NCBI GenBank assembly: GCA_963704815.1 | Contig: CAVPHU010000005.1 | Span: 372,001 to 436,000 of the forward strand | Source: DATKWD01 sp963704815 | Lineage (GTDB): Bacteria; Actinomycetota; Acidimicrobiia; Acidimicrobiales; Salinilacustritrichaceae | Length of the DNA: 64,000 bases | Direction of reading: 5' to 3' | Part shown: positions 25,559-33,948 of the stretch, piece by piece | Position numbering within the stretch: position 1 is the stretch's first letter | Layout: the number at the start of each line of letters is the position of its first letter | The notes under the pieces: generated by a model | What the model saw: only the letters and a program-made list of their open reading frames with translations | The model's database searches: none | Told to the model about the DNA's origin: nothing | Program-made: the position numbers and the translations under genes

Positions 25559-25735
25559 CGATCTTCTCCCTGACGACAGCCCATCATGCTATCCAACGGG
25601 CGCTGCCGATCCCGGTCGCGTCGTCTCGTTCGCGCCGAGAGTCGACCGAGCGCAGGCGTCCCACCACGTTCCGTGGACTTCTCGCGAAGGACTGCGCTAT
25701 CTTCTCCGACTGGGAGCGTGGTGTTGGGAGACACG

Positions 25736-26128
25736 ATGAGTCGCAACAACGGTGGGGCCAACGACCCGGCCGCGCGGCGCGCCTTTCTTCGGCGTGCTGC
25801 GACGGTGGGAACCGTTGCCTGGGCCGCGCCTGCGATTCTGACGATGCAAGCGGGATCGGCGGCGGCGATGACGAGCCCGCCCGGCCTGATCGACGACGAC
25901 CGAGAGGAGATCGGTCCGACTGACGTCGGCTCAGCAGGACCAGGACCAGGACCAGGCCCAGGCACCGGCCGCAGCAGGAGAGCTTCCACGGACCGGCGCC
26001 GATCTCGACGAGCTCACCGCAGCCGGCCTCGCCGCGGGGCGGTCGGTGGGGCGCTCCTCTGGTGGAGCGGATCGCTCGAGGCCCAAGCCGAGGCCTCGCT
26101 GCCCGAGGCAGCCGGCTCCGACGAGTAG
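25736..26128 (+). CDS. Tat-exported protein, probable LPxTG-anchored, frameshifted
   Basis: 130 residues as read. A twin-arginine signal (RRAFLRRAATVGTVAWAAPA, residues 13-32) ends at AGSAAA, then GPGPGPGPG. In the reading frame used, residues ~79-103 are implausibly Arg-rich; the +1 frame over about 25974-26035 instead reads GELPRTGADLDELTAAGLAA, a sortase-type LPxTG signal, after which the original frame supplies the hydrophobic AVGGALLWWSG. So two compensating 1-nt indels near 25970 and 26035 probably separate this sequence from an intact cell-wall-sorted protein. RBS GGGAG before ATG 25736. Confidence 0.6.
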   Translation: MSRNNGGANDPAARRAFLRRAATVGTVAWAAPAILTMQAGSAAAMTSPPGLIDDDREEIGPTDVGSAGPGPGPGPGTGRSRRASTDRRRSRRAHRSRPRRGAVGGALLWWSGSLEAQAEASLPEAAGSDE

Positions 26129-26251
26129 CCGACCCGGGCGCGACCTACTCCTCTGCGCTGAACTCCACTATCTTGTCAACGAGGCTCCTACTGCTCCGGG
26201 GAGTCCTCTCAGTGCCCGGACGGTGCGAGAGAAATCGACCAAGGATCGCAG

Positions 26252-26821
26252 TTGCAGCTCGCAGACCTCACCAGATCCTTTCGTCGCCATTGGCGCGCTT
26301 CGGTCGTCGTGCTCCTTCTGACCGGGGCGCTGCTTGCGCTGTTCGTTGCCACCCGCAACGAGACGCGACCGAGCAACCGATGGGAGAGCTCGGTCAGGCT
26401 GCTGGTCCCCGCGATCGAGCGACAAGGGCGAGCGCCCAGAAGGTGTCCCGCCCGCACTCCTCCAGAGCCAAGAGCCGATTGCGCTGTCGACGAGGTCAAG
26501 CGTGCTGCGCTCGACTCGGCCGGTGTGGAACCGACGACCACGGTGAGCTTCAAGTTCACGACCAGCGAGAACCGCGAGATCGTGACCCTCTCCGCCTCCG
26601 CACCCGAGGAGGCGACGGCGGTCGCCCTCGCCGAAGCGTACGCACGCGCGTACACCGAGGCACGAGGTCAGATCGTCTCCGATGGTGCCGAGTCGACCAG
26701 GGAGTCACGACTCAGCACCATCGATCAATACCGGGAACGCCTGGCAGAGGTGAACGCGCGAACTCCGCGAGACCGACTCGGATTGGTTTCTGTTTCTCCG
26801 CCTCCTGCCCGAACCTGCTGA
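26252..26821 (+). CDS. Wzz-like polysaccharide chain-length/BY-kinase-type protein, N-terminal fragment (frameshifted)
   Basis: 189 residues as read, TTG start behind AAGGA. Helix 1 is ASVVVLLLTGALLALFVA (about 15-32), typical of Wzz/CapA-type co-polymerases; TTTVSFKFTTSENREIVTLS and the Ala-rich coiled region follow. Residues ~61-85 are replaced: the +1 frame reads PEGVPPALLQSQEPIALST, which fits the family, so indels lie near 26432 and 26505. The frame is lost at about 26786 (Gly-Leu then TTT in +1: FLFLRLLPEPAEGEPIDFP) and again near 26860, beyond which the second fragment continues. Role if intact: chain-length control in surface polysaccharide export. Confidence 0.6.
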   Translation: MQLADLTRSFRRHWRASVVVLLLTGALLALFVATRNETRPSNRWESSVRLLVPAIERQGRAPRRCPARTPPEPRADCAVDEVKRAALDSAGVEPTTTVSFKFTTSENREIVTLSASAPEEATAVALAEAYARAYTEARGQIVSDGAESTRESRLSTIDQYRERLAEVNARTPRDRLGLVSVSPPPARTC

Positions 26822-26823
26822 GG

Positions 26824-27804
26824 GTGAGCCGATCGACTTTCCCGACGCGACCCCTCCGGAAGTCGCGCTGCTCGTTCTCCGAACGCAGCGAGCTCGAGAC
26901 GCGGATCGCCGAAGCACGGGACACCTACGCCGACAGCAGCGCCGAGACGCTCGTGCCGCAGACCTTCTCCCAGGTCGTCGAACGTCCACGTCCGGTCCTG
27001 ATCACGGCCGAACTGCCCTCCGACACCCAACCGATCGCCGTTGGAGTCGGCATCGGGATCCTGTTGGCCCTCGCCCTCCCCATCCTCATGGATCGGATCG
27101 ACCATTCGATCCGCGACGCACGCTCGGCCAACAAGGCGTTCGACACTCCCGTCCTCTCGGCCATTCCTGCGACCACGAGGCCCCATCAGTTCGAGTTGGC
27201 CCAGCCCGGGTCCAGCCACGATGCCGCCTACCGATCGCTCGCCGCCACCAGCATCGCCACCGACAAGCTGCCCCGCGCCATCGTCGTGACCTCGCCCGTC
27301 GGCGAGATCCAGGACAGCGTGGCGGCCAACTTCGCCGCCGCCCTCGCCGGGCTCGGACTGAAGGTCGCCCTCGTCCCGACCCAGGACCGGCATGCGTGGT
27401 TCCTCGATCTCGCCGAGTGGCAGGTCCCCGAGAACCTCCCCGACGTCCTGGCGCTCGCGCAGGCCGGTCAACTCAACGGTCAGGTCAGCGAGAGCTTGAT
27501 CCCCACCTCGACCAACAACCTGTGGGTTCTCGCCGCCCCGTCGGCCGGCGACGAAGCCCTCCTCGAGGGCATGCCCTCGCTGCTGGAGTCGCTCACGAAC
27601 GCGGACATCGACGTCACCGTGATCGCCGGACCCGCCCTACTCGAGGATCCTTCGGCGACGATCCTGGCGTGGAGCACCCGAAGCGTGCTCTGGGTGGTCG
27701 AGTCGGGCACGGTGACCGAACAGGAGGCACACGAGGCCTGCAATCGACTCGGGCTCGCCGGCGCCGAGGCGTTCGGGGTCACACTCGTCGAGGGCAAGAC
27801 CTGA
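26824..27804 (+). CDS. Wzz-like protein, C-terminal fragment with degenerate kinase P-loop
   Basis: Open frame continuing the gene at 26252; authentic sequence starts at about 26870 (SERSELETRIAEARDTYADS). Helix 2 is IAVGVGIGILLALALPILM, followed by DRIDHSIRDARSANKAFDTP, the usual join to a BY-kinase/CpsD-like domain. That domain reads VVTSPVGEIQDSVAANFAAAL: the Walker A Gly-Lys-Ser/Thr is gone, so it cannot bind ATP normally. It then keeps the rest of the fold to VTLVEGKT. Presumably a pseudokinase partner in polysaccharide assembly. Stop 14 bases before the PqqD-like gene. Confidence 0.6.
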   Translation: MSRSTFPTRPLRKSRCSFSERSELETRIAEARDTYADSSAETLVPQTFSQVVERPRPVLITAELPSDTQPIAVGVGIGILLALALPILMDRIDHSIRDARSANKAFDTPVLSAIPATTRPHQFELAQPGSSHDAAYRSLAATSIATDKLPRAIVVTSPVGEIQDSVAANFAAALAGLGLKVALVPTQDRHAWFLDLAEWQVPENLPDVLALAQAGQLNGQVSESLIPTSTNNLWVLAAPSAGDEALLEGMPSLLESLTNADIDVTVIAGPALLEDPSATILAWSTRSVLWVVESGTVTEQEAHEACNRLGLAGAEAFGVTLVEGKT

Positions 27805-27818
27805 GTCCGGCCTTACCC

Positions 27819-28109
27819 ATGACCCCACGACCGTTCGAGCCGGATGACGTCGTGACCCTCCGCCCCGCCGCCACCCGATTTCTCGGAGCAGGTCTGCTGG
27901 TGAGCGTCGATGGCGCCGCCGGGTCGGTCGAGGCACTCGTCGGGACCGGCCCCGAGCTCTACACCGCCTTCAGCCACCAGATGACCATCGCCGAGACCGC
28001 GGCGAGCATCGCCGACTCGAGCGGCGAATCGGTGACCGACATCCAACCGCAGGTGATCGAGTTCGCGGAACGGCTCGTCGCCACCAACCTGGCCGAACCG
28101 GCCTCATGA
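27819..28109 (+). CDS. PqqD-like peptide-binding protein
   Basis: 96 residues. The PqqD/RRE-like fold is indicated by the size and the patterns FLGAGLLVSVDGAAGSVEAL, GPELYTAF and SIADSSGESVTDIQPQVIEFAERLVATNL (helices after strands, parts shown). PqqD-type proteins bind precursor peptides or act as small adaptor modules. It is coupled by a 4-base ATGA overlap to a nucleotidyltransferase gene, a pairing also known from exosortase/HprK-related polysaccharide loci, so a role in surface-glycan or peptide modification is inferred. Confidence 0.7.
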   Translation: MTPRPFEPDDVVTLRPAATRFLGAGLLVSVDGAAGSVEALVGTGPELYTAFSHQMTIAETAASIADSSGESVTDIQPQVIEFAERLVATNLAEPAS

Positions 28110-30943
28110 TCCCCATCGATCCCACGTTGTTGGCGTTGACCGGCGTCGGGCTGCCCGACGCACCCGACCTCCCCCGGGACGGCTGGTCGGAACGGATCGA
28201 CGACGTGATCCCCCACGGGCTCACCGGCCTGCTCGCCGACGCGTGGTCGAACGACCTGATCGACCTCGACGGCGACACGATCCACCGGATGAGCACCCAA
28301 CTCGAGGCCGAGGCCATCAGGGCGGTTCGGATCGAAGGAGAGCTGATCCGGCTCGCCGACCTCGTCGGCTCGACTCCGTGCGTCGTGCTGAAGGGACCGG
28401 TCTTCGCCCACGAGGCCTACCCCGACCCGCAGCTCCGGCCGTTCACCGACCTCGACCTGTTGACGACCGGCGACCACTTCGGATCGGCCGTCGAGCACCT
28501 CGAAGACCTCGGGTACGTCCGCACGCGTCCCGAGCCGGCTGCCGGCTTCGACTCCCGCGTGGGCAAGGCCACCACGCTCGAGCATCCCGGCGGTGTCGTG
28601 GTCGACCTCCACCGAACGCTCACCCCGGGCGTCGCCGGCGCCACCATCGACGTCGCCGAGCTGCTCGCGAAGCGGATGTGGGTCGACATCGGCCCCATTC
28701 GGGTTCCGGCACCGTCGTGGGAAGCCCACCTCGTCGAGGCGGCGTTGCACGCAGTCGTGGGCGACGGCCTCGCCCGGGCGCTCTCGTTGCGCGATGTCGC
28801 ACAGCTCGCCACCCGGTCCGACCTCGATGCGACTCACGTCGTCGACCTCGCCCGACGGTGGCAGGTGGCCGGACCGGTGGGTGCCGGACTCCACGTCGCC
28901 CGGGCGGCGTTCGGTCTCGACCTCGCCGACGACCTGGGCGAGCTCGCCACCGAGAGCGTGGACTCGTATCCGGTCGCCGCTCAGCCCGACGACGTGCGCT
29001 CGGCGCGACGGCGACTCGACGAGCTGAAGCACGGAGATCTTCGGACACGACTGATCCTCAGCCGAGCACTGCTCGCCCCGTCGCCCGCGTTCCTGCGCTG
29101 GACCTACGGCAGCCAACCCCTCGTCAGCCTCTACGCCCGTCGATGGGTCGACCTCGCGGGCCGGGTCGGCGACGCTCGCAGCCGCCCGGCCGTCAGCCGC
29201 GACGCTGTCGTCGCTCCGAAGACCCGACTCCCCGAGGTGGCGGCGCAAGCCCGGCGCAAGCCCGGCACGAGCCGGCCGACCGAGTCGGATCCACCGTCGC
29301 CGGTCGCGCTGCGCGAACGGCTGCGCGTCGGCACCGTGTCGGTCCGCCGTGCGTGCGACCCGTCTCCCGATGGCGAGCCGGCGAACACGACCGTTGCCCG
29401 CCACGATCGCTGGACCCGGAGCCGGCCACCGCGAGCGACCACGGGCCACCAGCCGCCGCCCGAAACACCCGCCCCGACCGCCCAGCCCGACGCACCCGTC
29501 GACCAGACCGGTCGGACGACCACCGAGCCGCCGATGCCGATCGTCGAGGGATCGGCGCCCGCCGCTGCGACACCGGCCGCCCCCCTTCCCGCTGACAACA
29601 GCACCGCCTTGATCCTCGGAGGGGTCGCGCTGTTGACGTTCACCGTGCTCGCGACGCAGGGCGGCTTCAACAATCTCGGCGTGGTGACGGTCCCGGCCGC
29701 TGCCATCTGTTTCGCGTTCGCGGCGGCGCGCCGCATGCTGGATCGGCATCCCGACGAAGCATGGGTCGGTCGATGGCTCATCGCCGGTGTGGCGGTCAAG
29801 CTGCTGGCCTCGTACGCCCGCTACTTCACGCTGGTGTCGACCTACGGCGGGACCGGCGACGCCACCGAGTACGACGAGATCGGAAGCGGGCTGGCCGATG
29901 CCTGGCTGAACGGCGGGATCGCTCCCGAGCTCGACGACCTCCGCAAGACCAACTTCATCCGCTGGTTCACCGGCGTCGTCTACTACCTCTTCGGCACCAA
30001 CATGGTCGCCGGCTTCTTCGTCTTCGGCCTCCTGGCGCTGGCCGGCTCGTACTTCTGGTATCGAGCCACCGCCGACGCCGTCCCCTTCCTCGACAAGCGG
30101 ATCTACCTGGCACTGGTCCTGTTCGCCCCGAGCATCGCCTTCTGGCCGTCATCGATCGGGAAGGAGGCACTGATGCAGCTCGGCATCGGGGTCATGGCCG
30201 TGGGCACGTCGCTCCTGCTCCGACAACGCCTCCTCCTCGGACTCGCGGTCGGCGTTGCGGGCGGCTGGTTGCTGTGGGTCGTCCGTCCTCACCTGCTCGC
30301 CCTCGTGACGGTCGCGGCAGGGTGTGCGTACCTCGTGGGACGGGTGCGCCCCGAGAAGTCAGGTCAGAGCACGTTCGTCGGACGACCGCTCGGCATGTTG
30401 ATCGTCGTCCTGCTCGTTGCCTTCACGGTCAGCGAGGGCGCCGACTTCCTCGGACTCGAGGATCTGTCGCTCTCGTCGATCGAGGCCGAGCTCGACGAAC
30501 AGACCGAGATCACCGGGCAGGGGGGCTCGTCGTTCGACAACGGGGGCAACTCGTTGAACCCGATCAACCTGCCGTTCGGCGCGGTCACGGTGCTACTCCG
30601 GCCGTTTCCGTGGGAGACCGACAGCCCCCTCCAACTCCTGGCATCGCTCGAGTCGGCCGCCCTCGCGGTGTTCATCTTCATGCGGCTGTCGTCGCTCAAG
30701 ACCGCGCTCGTCAGGGCCCGGAGCACCCCGTTCCTCCTCTACTGCTGGGTGCTGACGCTGCTCTACGCAGCGACGTTCTCGTCCTTCGCCAACTTCGGCA
30801 TCCTGGTCCGCCAGCGCTCTCTGGTGCTACCGGCGCTCTTCGTGTTGCTCGCGGTACGACCGCGCGGCGACCCCGACGTCGCAGTCGAGGTCGAACCCGA
30901 CCGCACCGACTCCTCCCGGGCTGCACGGGTCACCGGTTCCTAG
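28106..30943 (+). CDS. nucleotidyltransferase-like protein fused to polytopic membrane protein
   Basis: 945 residues in one open frame. Residues ~1-390 match the uncharacterised nucleotidyltransferase family (PF14907 type): VVLKGPVFAHEAYPDPQLRP then FTDLDLL gives the Asp pair, and DLHRTLTPG follows. Residues ~395-490 are a Pro/Arg-rich low-complexity linker without stop. Residues ~490-930 hold about ten membrane helices with GTGDATEYDEIG and WPSSIGKEALMQLG motifs reminiscent of glycan-polymerase or glycosyltransferase membrane proteins. Met477 (29534) could be an independent start, so two genes with a lost stop remain possible. Start overlaps the PqqD-like stop (ATGA). Confidence 0.7.
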   Translation: MIPIDPTLLALTGVGLPDAPDLPRDGWSERIDDVIPHGLTGLLADAWSNDLIDLDGDTIHRMSTQLEAEAIRAVRIEGELIRLADLVGSTPCVVLKGPVFAHEAYPDPQLRPFTDLDLLTTGDHFGSAVEHLEDLGYVRTRPEPAAGFDSRVGKATTLEHPGGVVVDLHRTLTPGVAGATIDVAELLAKRMWVDIGPIRVPAPSWEAHLVEAALHAVVGDGLARALSLRDVAQLATRSDLDATHVVDLARRWQVAGPVGAGLHVARAAFGLDLADDLGELATESVDSYPVAAQPDDVRSARRRLDELKHGDLRTRLILSRALLAPSPAFLRWTYGSQPLVSLYARRWVDLAGRVGDARSRPAVSRDAVVAPKTRLPEVAAQARRKPGTSRPTESDPPSPVALRERLRVGTVSVRRACDPSPDGEPANTTVARHDRWTRSRPPRATTGHQPPPETPAPTAQPDAPVDQTGRTTTEPPMPIVEGSAPAAATPAAPLPADNSTALILGGVALLTFTVLATQGGFNNLGVVTVPAAAICFAFAAARRMLDRHPDEAWVGRWLIAGVAVKLLASYARYFTLVSTYGGTGDATEYDEIGSGLADAWLNGGIAPELDDLRKTNFIRWFTGVVYYLFGTNMVAGFFVFGLLALAGSYFWYRATADAVPFLDKRIYLALVLFAPSIAFWPSSIGKEALMQLGIGVMAVGTSLLLRQRLLLGLAVGVAGGWLLWVVRPHLLALVTVAAGCAYLVGRVRPEKSGQSTFVGRPLGMLIVVLLVAFTVSEGADFLGLEDLSLSSIEAELDEQTEITGQGGSSFDNGGNSLNPINLPFGAVTVLLRPFPWETDSPLQLLASLESAALAVFIFMRLSSLKTALVRARSTPFLLYCWVLTLLYAATFSSFANFGILVRQRSLVLPALFVLLAVRPRGDPDVAVEVEPDRTDSSRAARVTGS

Positions 30944-30969
30944 GCGACGGCCGCTTCGCTTCTGTGGTG

Positions 30970-31776
30970 ATGACGCGCGCGCCGCTGCCGATCTCAGGGA
31001 TCGTGATGTCCGCAGTCGCGCTGGTCGCCATCGCCGCCCGCGGATCGCTCCCGGGCTCGGTCGTGGTCGCCGTCGCCGCCATCGCGCTGATCTGCGGCTT
31101 GCCGCAGGTGTCCACGGCCGTTGCGGCCGTGCTCGCCGCTCCGTTCGCGTGGATCATCGCCATCGACACGTCCTCGACGACCTGGATCCGGTTCGCGGTG
31201 CTCGTCGCCGCCTCGCTCGGCTCGCTGGCGTGCAGCCGGGCCGATGAGGTGTGGGCTCACGAGGCCGTCAGCCCCGGGCTCCTGTTCGGGTCGTCGTGTG
31301 GGGTGTTCCTGGCCGTCCCGGACACCGAGGAGGCCGTGGTCCTGGTGGGAGCTGCGGCGCTCGCCGCGCTCGCCGGCTGGCCACTCCGCCTGGCAACGCT
31401 CGGCCGAGCGGGCGCCGGAAGTGCATGCGCCCTGTTGGTCTGGGTCGTCGCCATCGGGGGACGGGGACGCACTCCCTCGATCGTCGGCGGACTCGCATGT
31501 CTCGGCGTGCTCGTCTGGCTCGCCGTGGTTCCCTGGCTCCGCTCGCGCGTCGGGCGCACGGCTGCCCACCAGCGGCTGACCGGCGGTCGGCAGATCCTCG
31601 CCCTGGTGGCCGTCCAGGCAGGGGTGGTGCTGGTGGCCTCGCGCGTCGCCGGAGTCAGCGACGATCTCGGCTTCGCCGCAGTCGTCGGCGCCTTCACCGC
31701 TCTCGCAGCGCTCGTCGGTGCGACGATGGTCGGCGCCCCCGCCGGCCATCGACCGTCGGTCCCTCCGGTGTCCTGA
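30970..31776 (+). CDS. polytopic membrane protein, unknown
   Basis: 268 residues beginning MTRAPLPISGIVM, almost entirely hydrophobic with about eight predicted helices and no recognisable motif; a Gly/Arg-rich loop (GGRGRTPS) sits near the middle. It follows the nucleotidyltransferase-membrane fusion by 26 bases and precedes trpB2, so it probably belongs to the surface-polysaccharide group. It may be a small polymerase or flippase helper; nothing in the sequence decides this. Confidence 0.65.
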   Translation: MTRAPLPISGIVMSAVALVAIAARGSLPGSVVVAVAAIALICGLPQVSTAVAAVLAAPFAWIIAIDTSSTTWIRFAVLVAASLGSLACSRADEVWAHEAVSPGLLFGSSCGVFLAVPDTEEAVVLVGAAALAALAGWPLRLATLGRAGAGSACALLVWVVAIGGRGRTPSIVGGLACLGVLVWLAVVPWLRSRVGRTAAHQRLTGGRQILALVAVQAGVVLVASRVAGVSDDLGFAAVVGAFTALAALVGATMVGAPAGHRPSVPPVS

Positions 31777-31841
31777 CCGATCGTCGACGCGGAACTGCTT
31801 GCTACGGTCGCCGCTGCACAGCCGACGCGAGAGGAAGCACG

Positions 31842-33203
31842 ATGAACGACGACACCAAGGTGATCCTTCCCGAGTCGGAGATGCCGACCCAGTGGTACAA
31901 CGTCATTCCCGACCTGCCGAGTCCGCCACCGCCGCCCCTGCATCCGGGCACGCACGACCCCATCGGACCGGACGACCTCGCTCCGCTCTTCCCGATGGCG
32001 CTCATCGCACAAGAGGTCACCACCGACTCCTACGTCGACATCCCCGGCGGCGTCCTCGACGTCTACAAGCTGTGGAGGCCGAGCCCGCTGTTCCGAGCCC
32101 GGCGGCTCGAGCGTGAGCTCGACACCCCGGCGAAGATCTTCTACAAGTACGAAGGCGTGAGTCCCGCCGGCTCGCACAAGCCGAACACGTCGGTTCCGCA
32201 GGCCTATTACAACCACCAGGAAGGTGTGACGAAGCTCACCACCGAAACCGGTGCCGGGCAGTGGGGCAGTGCACTGGCCTTCGCCACCTCGCAGTACGGG
32301 ATGGAGTGCGAGGTGTGGCAGGTGGCGGCCAGCTACCGGACCAAGCCCTACCGGCGCACGATGATGGAGGTCTGGGGCGCAACGGTCCACCCGAGCCCGT
32401 CGGAGGTCACCGAGTACGGACGCAGCCTGCTCGCCGAGGACCCCGACCATCCCGGCAGCCTCGGCATCGCGATCAGCGAGGCCGTCAGCCAGGCCGTCGA
32501 GGACCCGGCGACCCGCTATGCGCTGGGCAGCGTGCTCAACCACGTCCTGCTCCATCAGACGATCATCGGCGAGGAAGCCCTGCTCCAACTCGCCATGGTG
32601 GAGGAGACGCCCGACGTCCTCGTCGGCTGCACGGGCGGCGGCTCGAACTTCGGCGGGCTCTCGTTCCCGTTCCTGCGCGAGAAGCTGGCGGGCAACATGA
32701 ACCCGGTGATCCGGTGTGTCGAACCGGCGGCGTGCCCCACCCTCACCAAGGGCGAATACCGGTACGACTTCGGCGACACCGCGGGGATGACCCCCCTGCT
32801 GAAGATGCACACGCTCGGGCACGACTTCATCCCCGAACCGATCCACGCGGGTGGGCTGCGGTACCACGGCATGGCCCCGCTCGTGTCGCACGTCTACGAC
32901 CAAGGACTCGTCGAGGCGATCTCGATCGGCCAGACCGAGTGCTTCACCGCGGCGCTCCAGTTCGCTCGGACCGAGGGCATCGTCCCGGCGCCCGAGCCGA
33001 CGCATGCGATCGCCGCCGCCATCCGCGAGGCCCTGGCGTGCAAGGAGTCGGGCGAGGAGAAGGTGATCCTCACCGCGCTGTGCGGCCACGGCCACCTCGA
33101 TCTGGCCGCGTACGAGACGTTCCTCAGCGGCGAGATGGTGGACTACGACCTCCCCGACGAGGCCATCGCGGAGGCCATGACCGGGGTCCCCGTCCTCAAC
33201 TGA
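31842..33203 (+). CDS. trpB: TrpB2-type tryptophan synthase beta-like PLP enzyme
   Basis: 453 residues, longer than TrpB1, fitting the TrpB2 group. PLP Lys lies in SPAGSHKPNTSVPQAYYN near residue 113; the phosphate loop is VGCTGGGSNFGGL near residue 262; GLRYHGMAPLVSHVYDQGL is a TrpB2 hallmark. It condenses indole and serine to tryptophan; TrpB2 enzymes often work without TrpA and no trpA is nearby, so it may salvage indole. RBS GAGAGGAAG upstream of ATG 31842. It starts a new unit after the surface locus. Confidence 0.93.
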   Translation: MNDDTKVILPESEMPTQWYNVIPDLPSPPPPPLHPGTHDPIGPDDLAPLFPMALIAQEVTTDSYVDIPGGVLDVYKLWRPSPLFRARRLERELDTPAKIFYKYEGVSPAGSHKPNTSVPQAYYNHQEGVTKLTTETGAGQWGSALAFATSQYGMECEVWQVAASYRTKPYRRTMMEVWGATVHPSPSEVTEYGRSLLAEDPDHPGSLGIAISEAVSQAVEDPATRYALGSVLNHVLLHQTIIGEEALLQLAMVEETPDVLVGCTGGGSNFGGLSFPFLREKLAGNMNPVIRCVEPAACPTLTKGEYRYDFGDTAGMTPLLKMHTLGHDFIPEPIHAGGLRYHGMAPLVSHVYDQGLVEAISIGQTECFTAALQFARTEGIVPAPEPTHAIAAAIREALACKESGEEKVILTALCGHGHLDLAAYETFLSGEMVDYDLPDEAIAEAMTGVPVLN

Positions 33204-33210
33204 GGATCGG

Positions 33211-33858
33211 TCAGTCCAGGCTGGCAACGCAGATGCCGTTGCAGGGAATCGACACTCCCGCGGGAACCTCGTACCACACGTAACCGCCCCCGGGCACGTA
33301 CCAGAAGACGTCGTCACGGCTGTTCAGGTCGAAGTCGCCGACGATGGGCACGTAGACACCCGCCACCGAGGTGGGGGTCGACGCGAAGGTGAGGTCGGCG
33401 CGGGCGGTCCAGATGTGGTCGCGACCGGCGCCCGGGCCGTACCAGAACACGTCGTCGCGGGTGTCACCGTCGAAATCACCGGACACGGGCCGATAGGTCC
33501 CGCTCGCGCTCGGTCCGGAACCGACGTCGAAGGAGCGATCTGCCCTTCCACTCCAGAGGTGTTCGGCGCCCGGTCCTGAGCGGTACCACAGGATGTCGTC
33601 GCGACCGTCGCCGTCGAAGTCACCCTCGATGGGCTCACCGCGTGGTTCGAGCCGGAGCACCGAGAACTGGGGCCAGTTGCGGGCGAGTCCCCACTGCACC
33701 TCCCACGCCTCGAAGCTGCCGATCGAGACCGACAGCAGCCCCGATGTCCCGGGCAGGTCGAGGCAGTGGGGCACCGTCGCCAGGTAGGTGAACTCGTTGG
33801 TGTCCTCACGTCGCTCCGGCAGAGCGGCGATGGGCCCCAGCGGGACGTACGGGCCCAT
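33211..33858 (-). pseudogene. 5'-truncated secreted-type protein with DDxFWY (FG-GAP-like) repeats
   Basis: From ATG 33858, 215 residues; the frame is open further up but has no good start and runs into the divergent kinase gene at 33949. Recognisable text already begins near 33915 (FTNGELVGWLADDPMG), and FTYLATVPHCLDLPGTSGLL resembles the end of DUF4185/DUF5005-type beta-propeller enzymes. Then come three repeats GDFDGDGRDDILWY, GDFDGDTRDDVFWY, GDFDLNSRDDVFWY, like those in the arylsulfotransferase-like gene at 45423. There is no signal peptide, so the N-terminal catalytic part is missing: probably a remnant. Confidence 0.55.
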
Positions 33859-33948
33859 CGGGTCGTCGGCGAGCCAGCCGACGAGCTCGCCGTTGGTGAA
33901 GATCTCGTCGTCCCGGACGCGCCGCGACCGGCTACCGTCGGCGCTCGA

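Noticed and set aside
27959..29749. A 596-codon minus-strand open frame
   Set aside because: Antisense to the nucleotidyltransferase half; no motifs and overlaps genuine starts.
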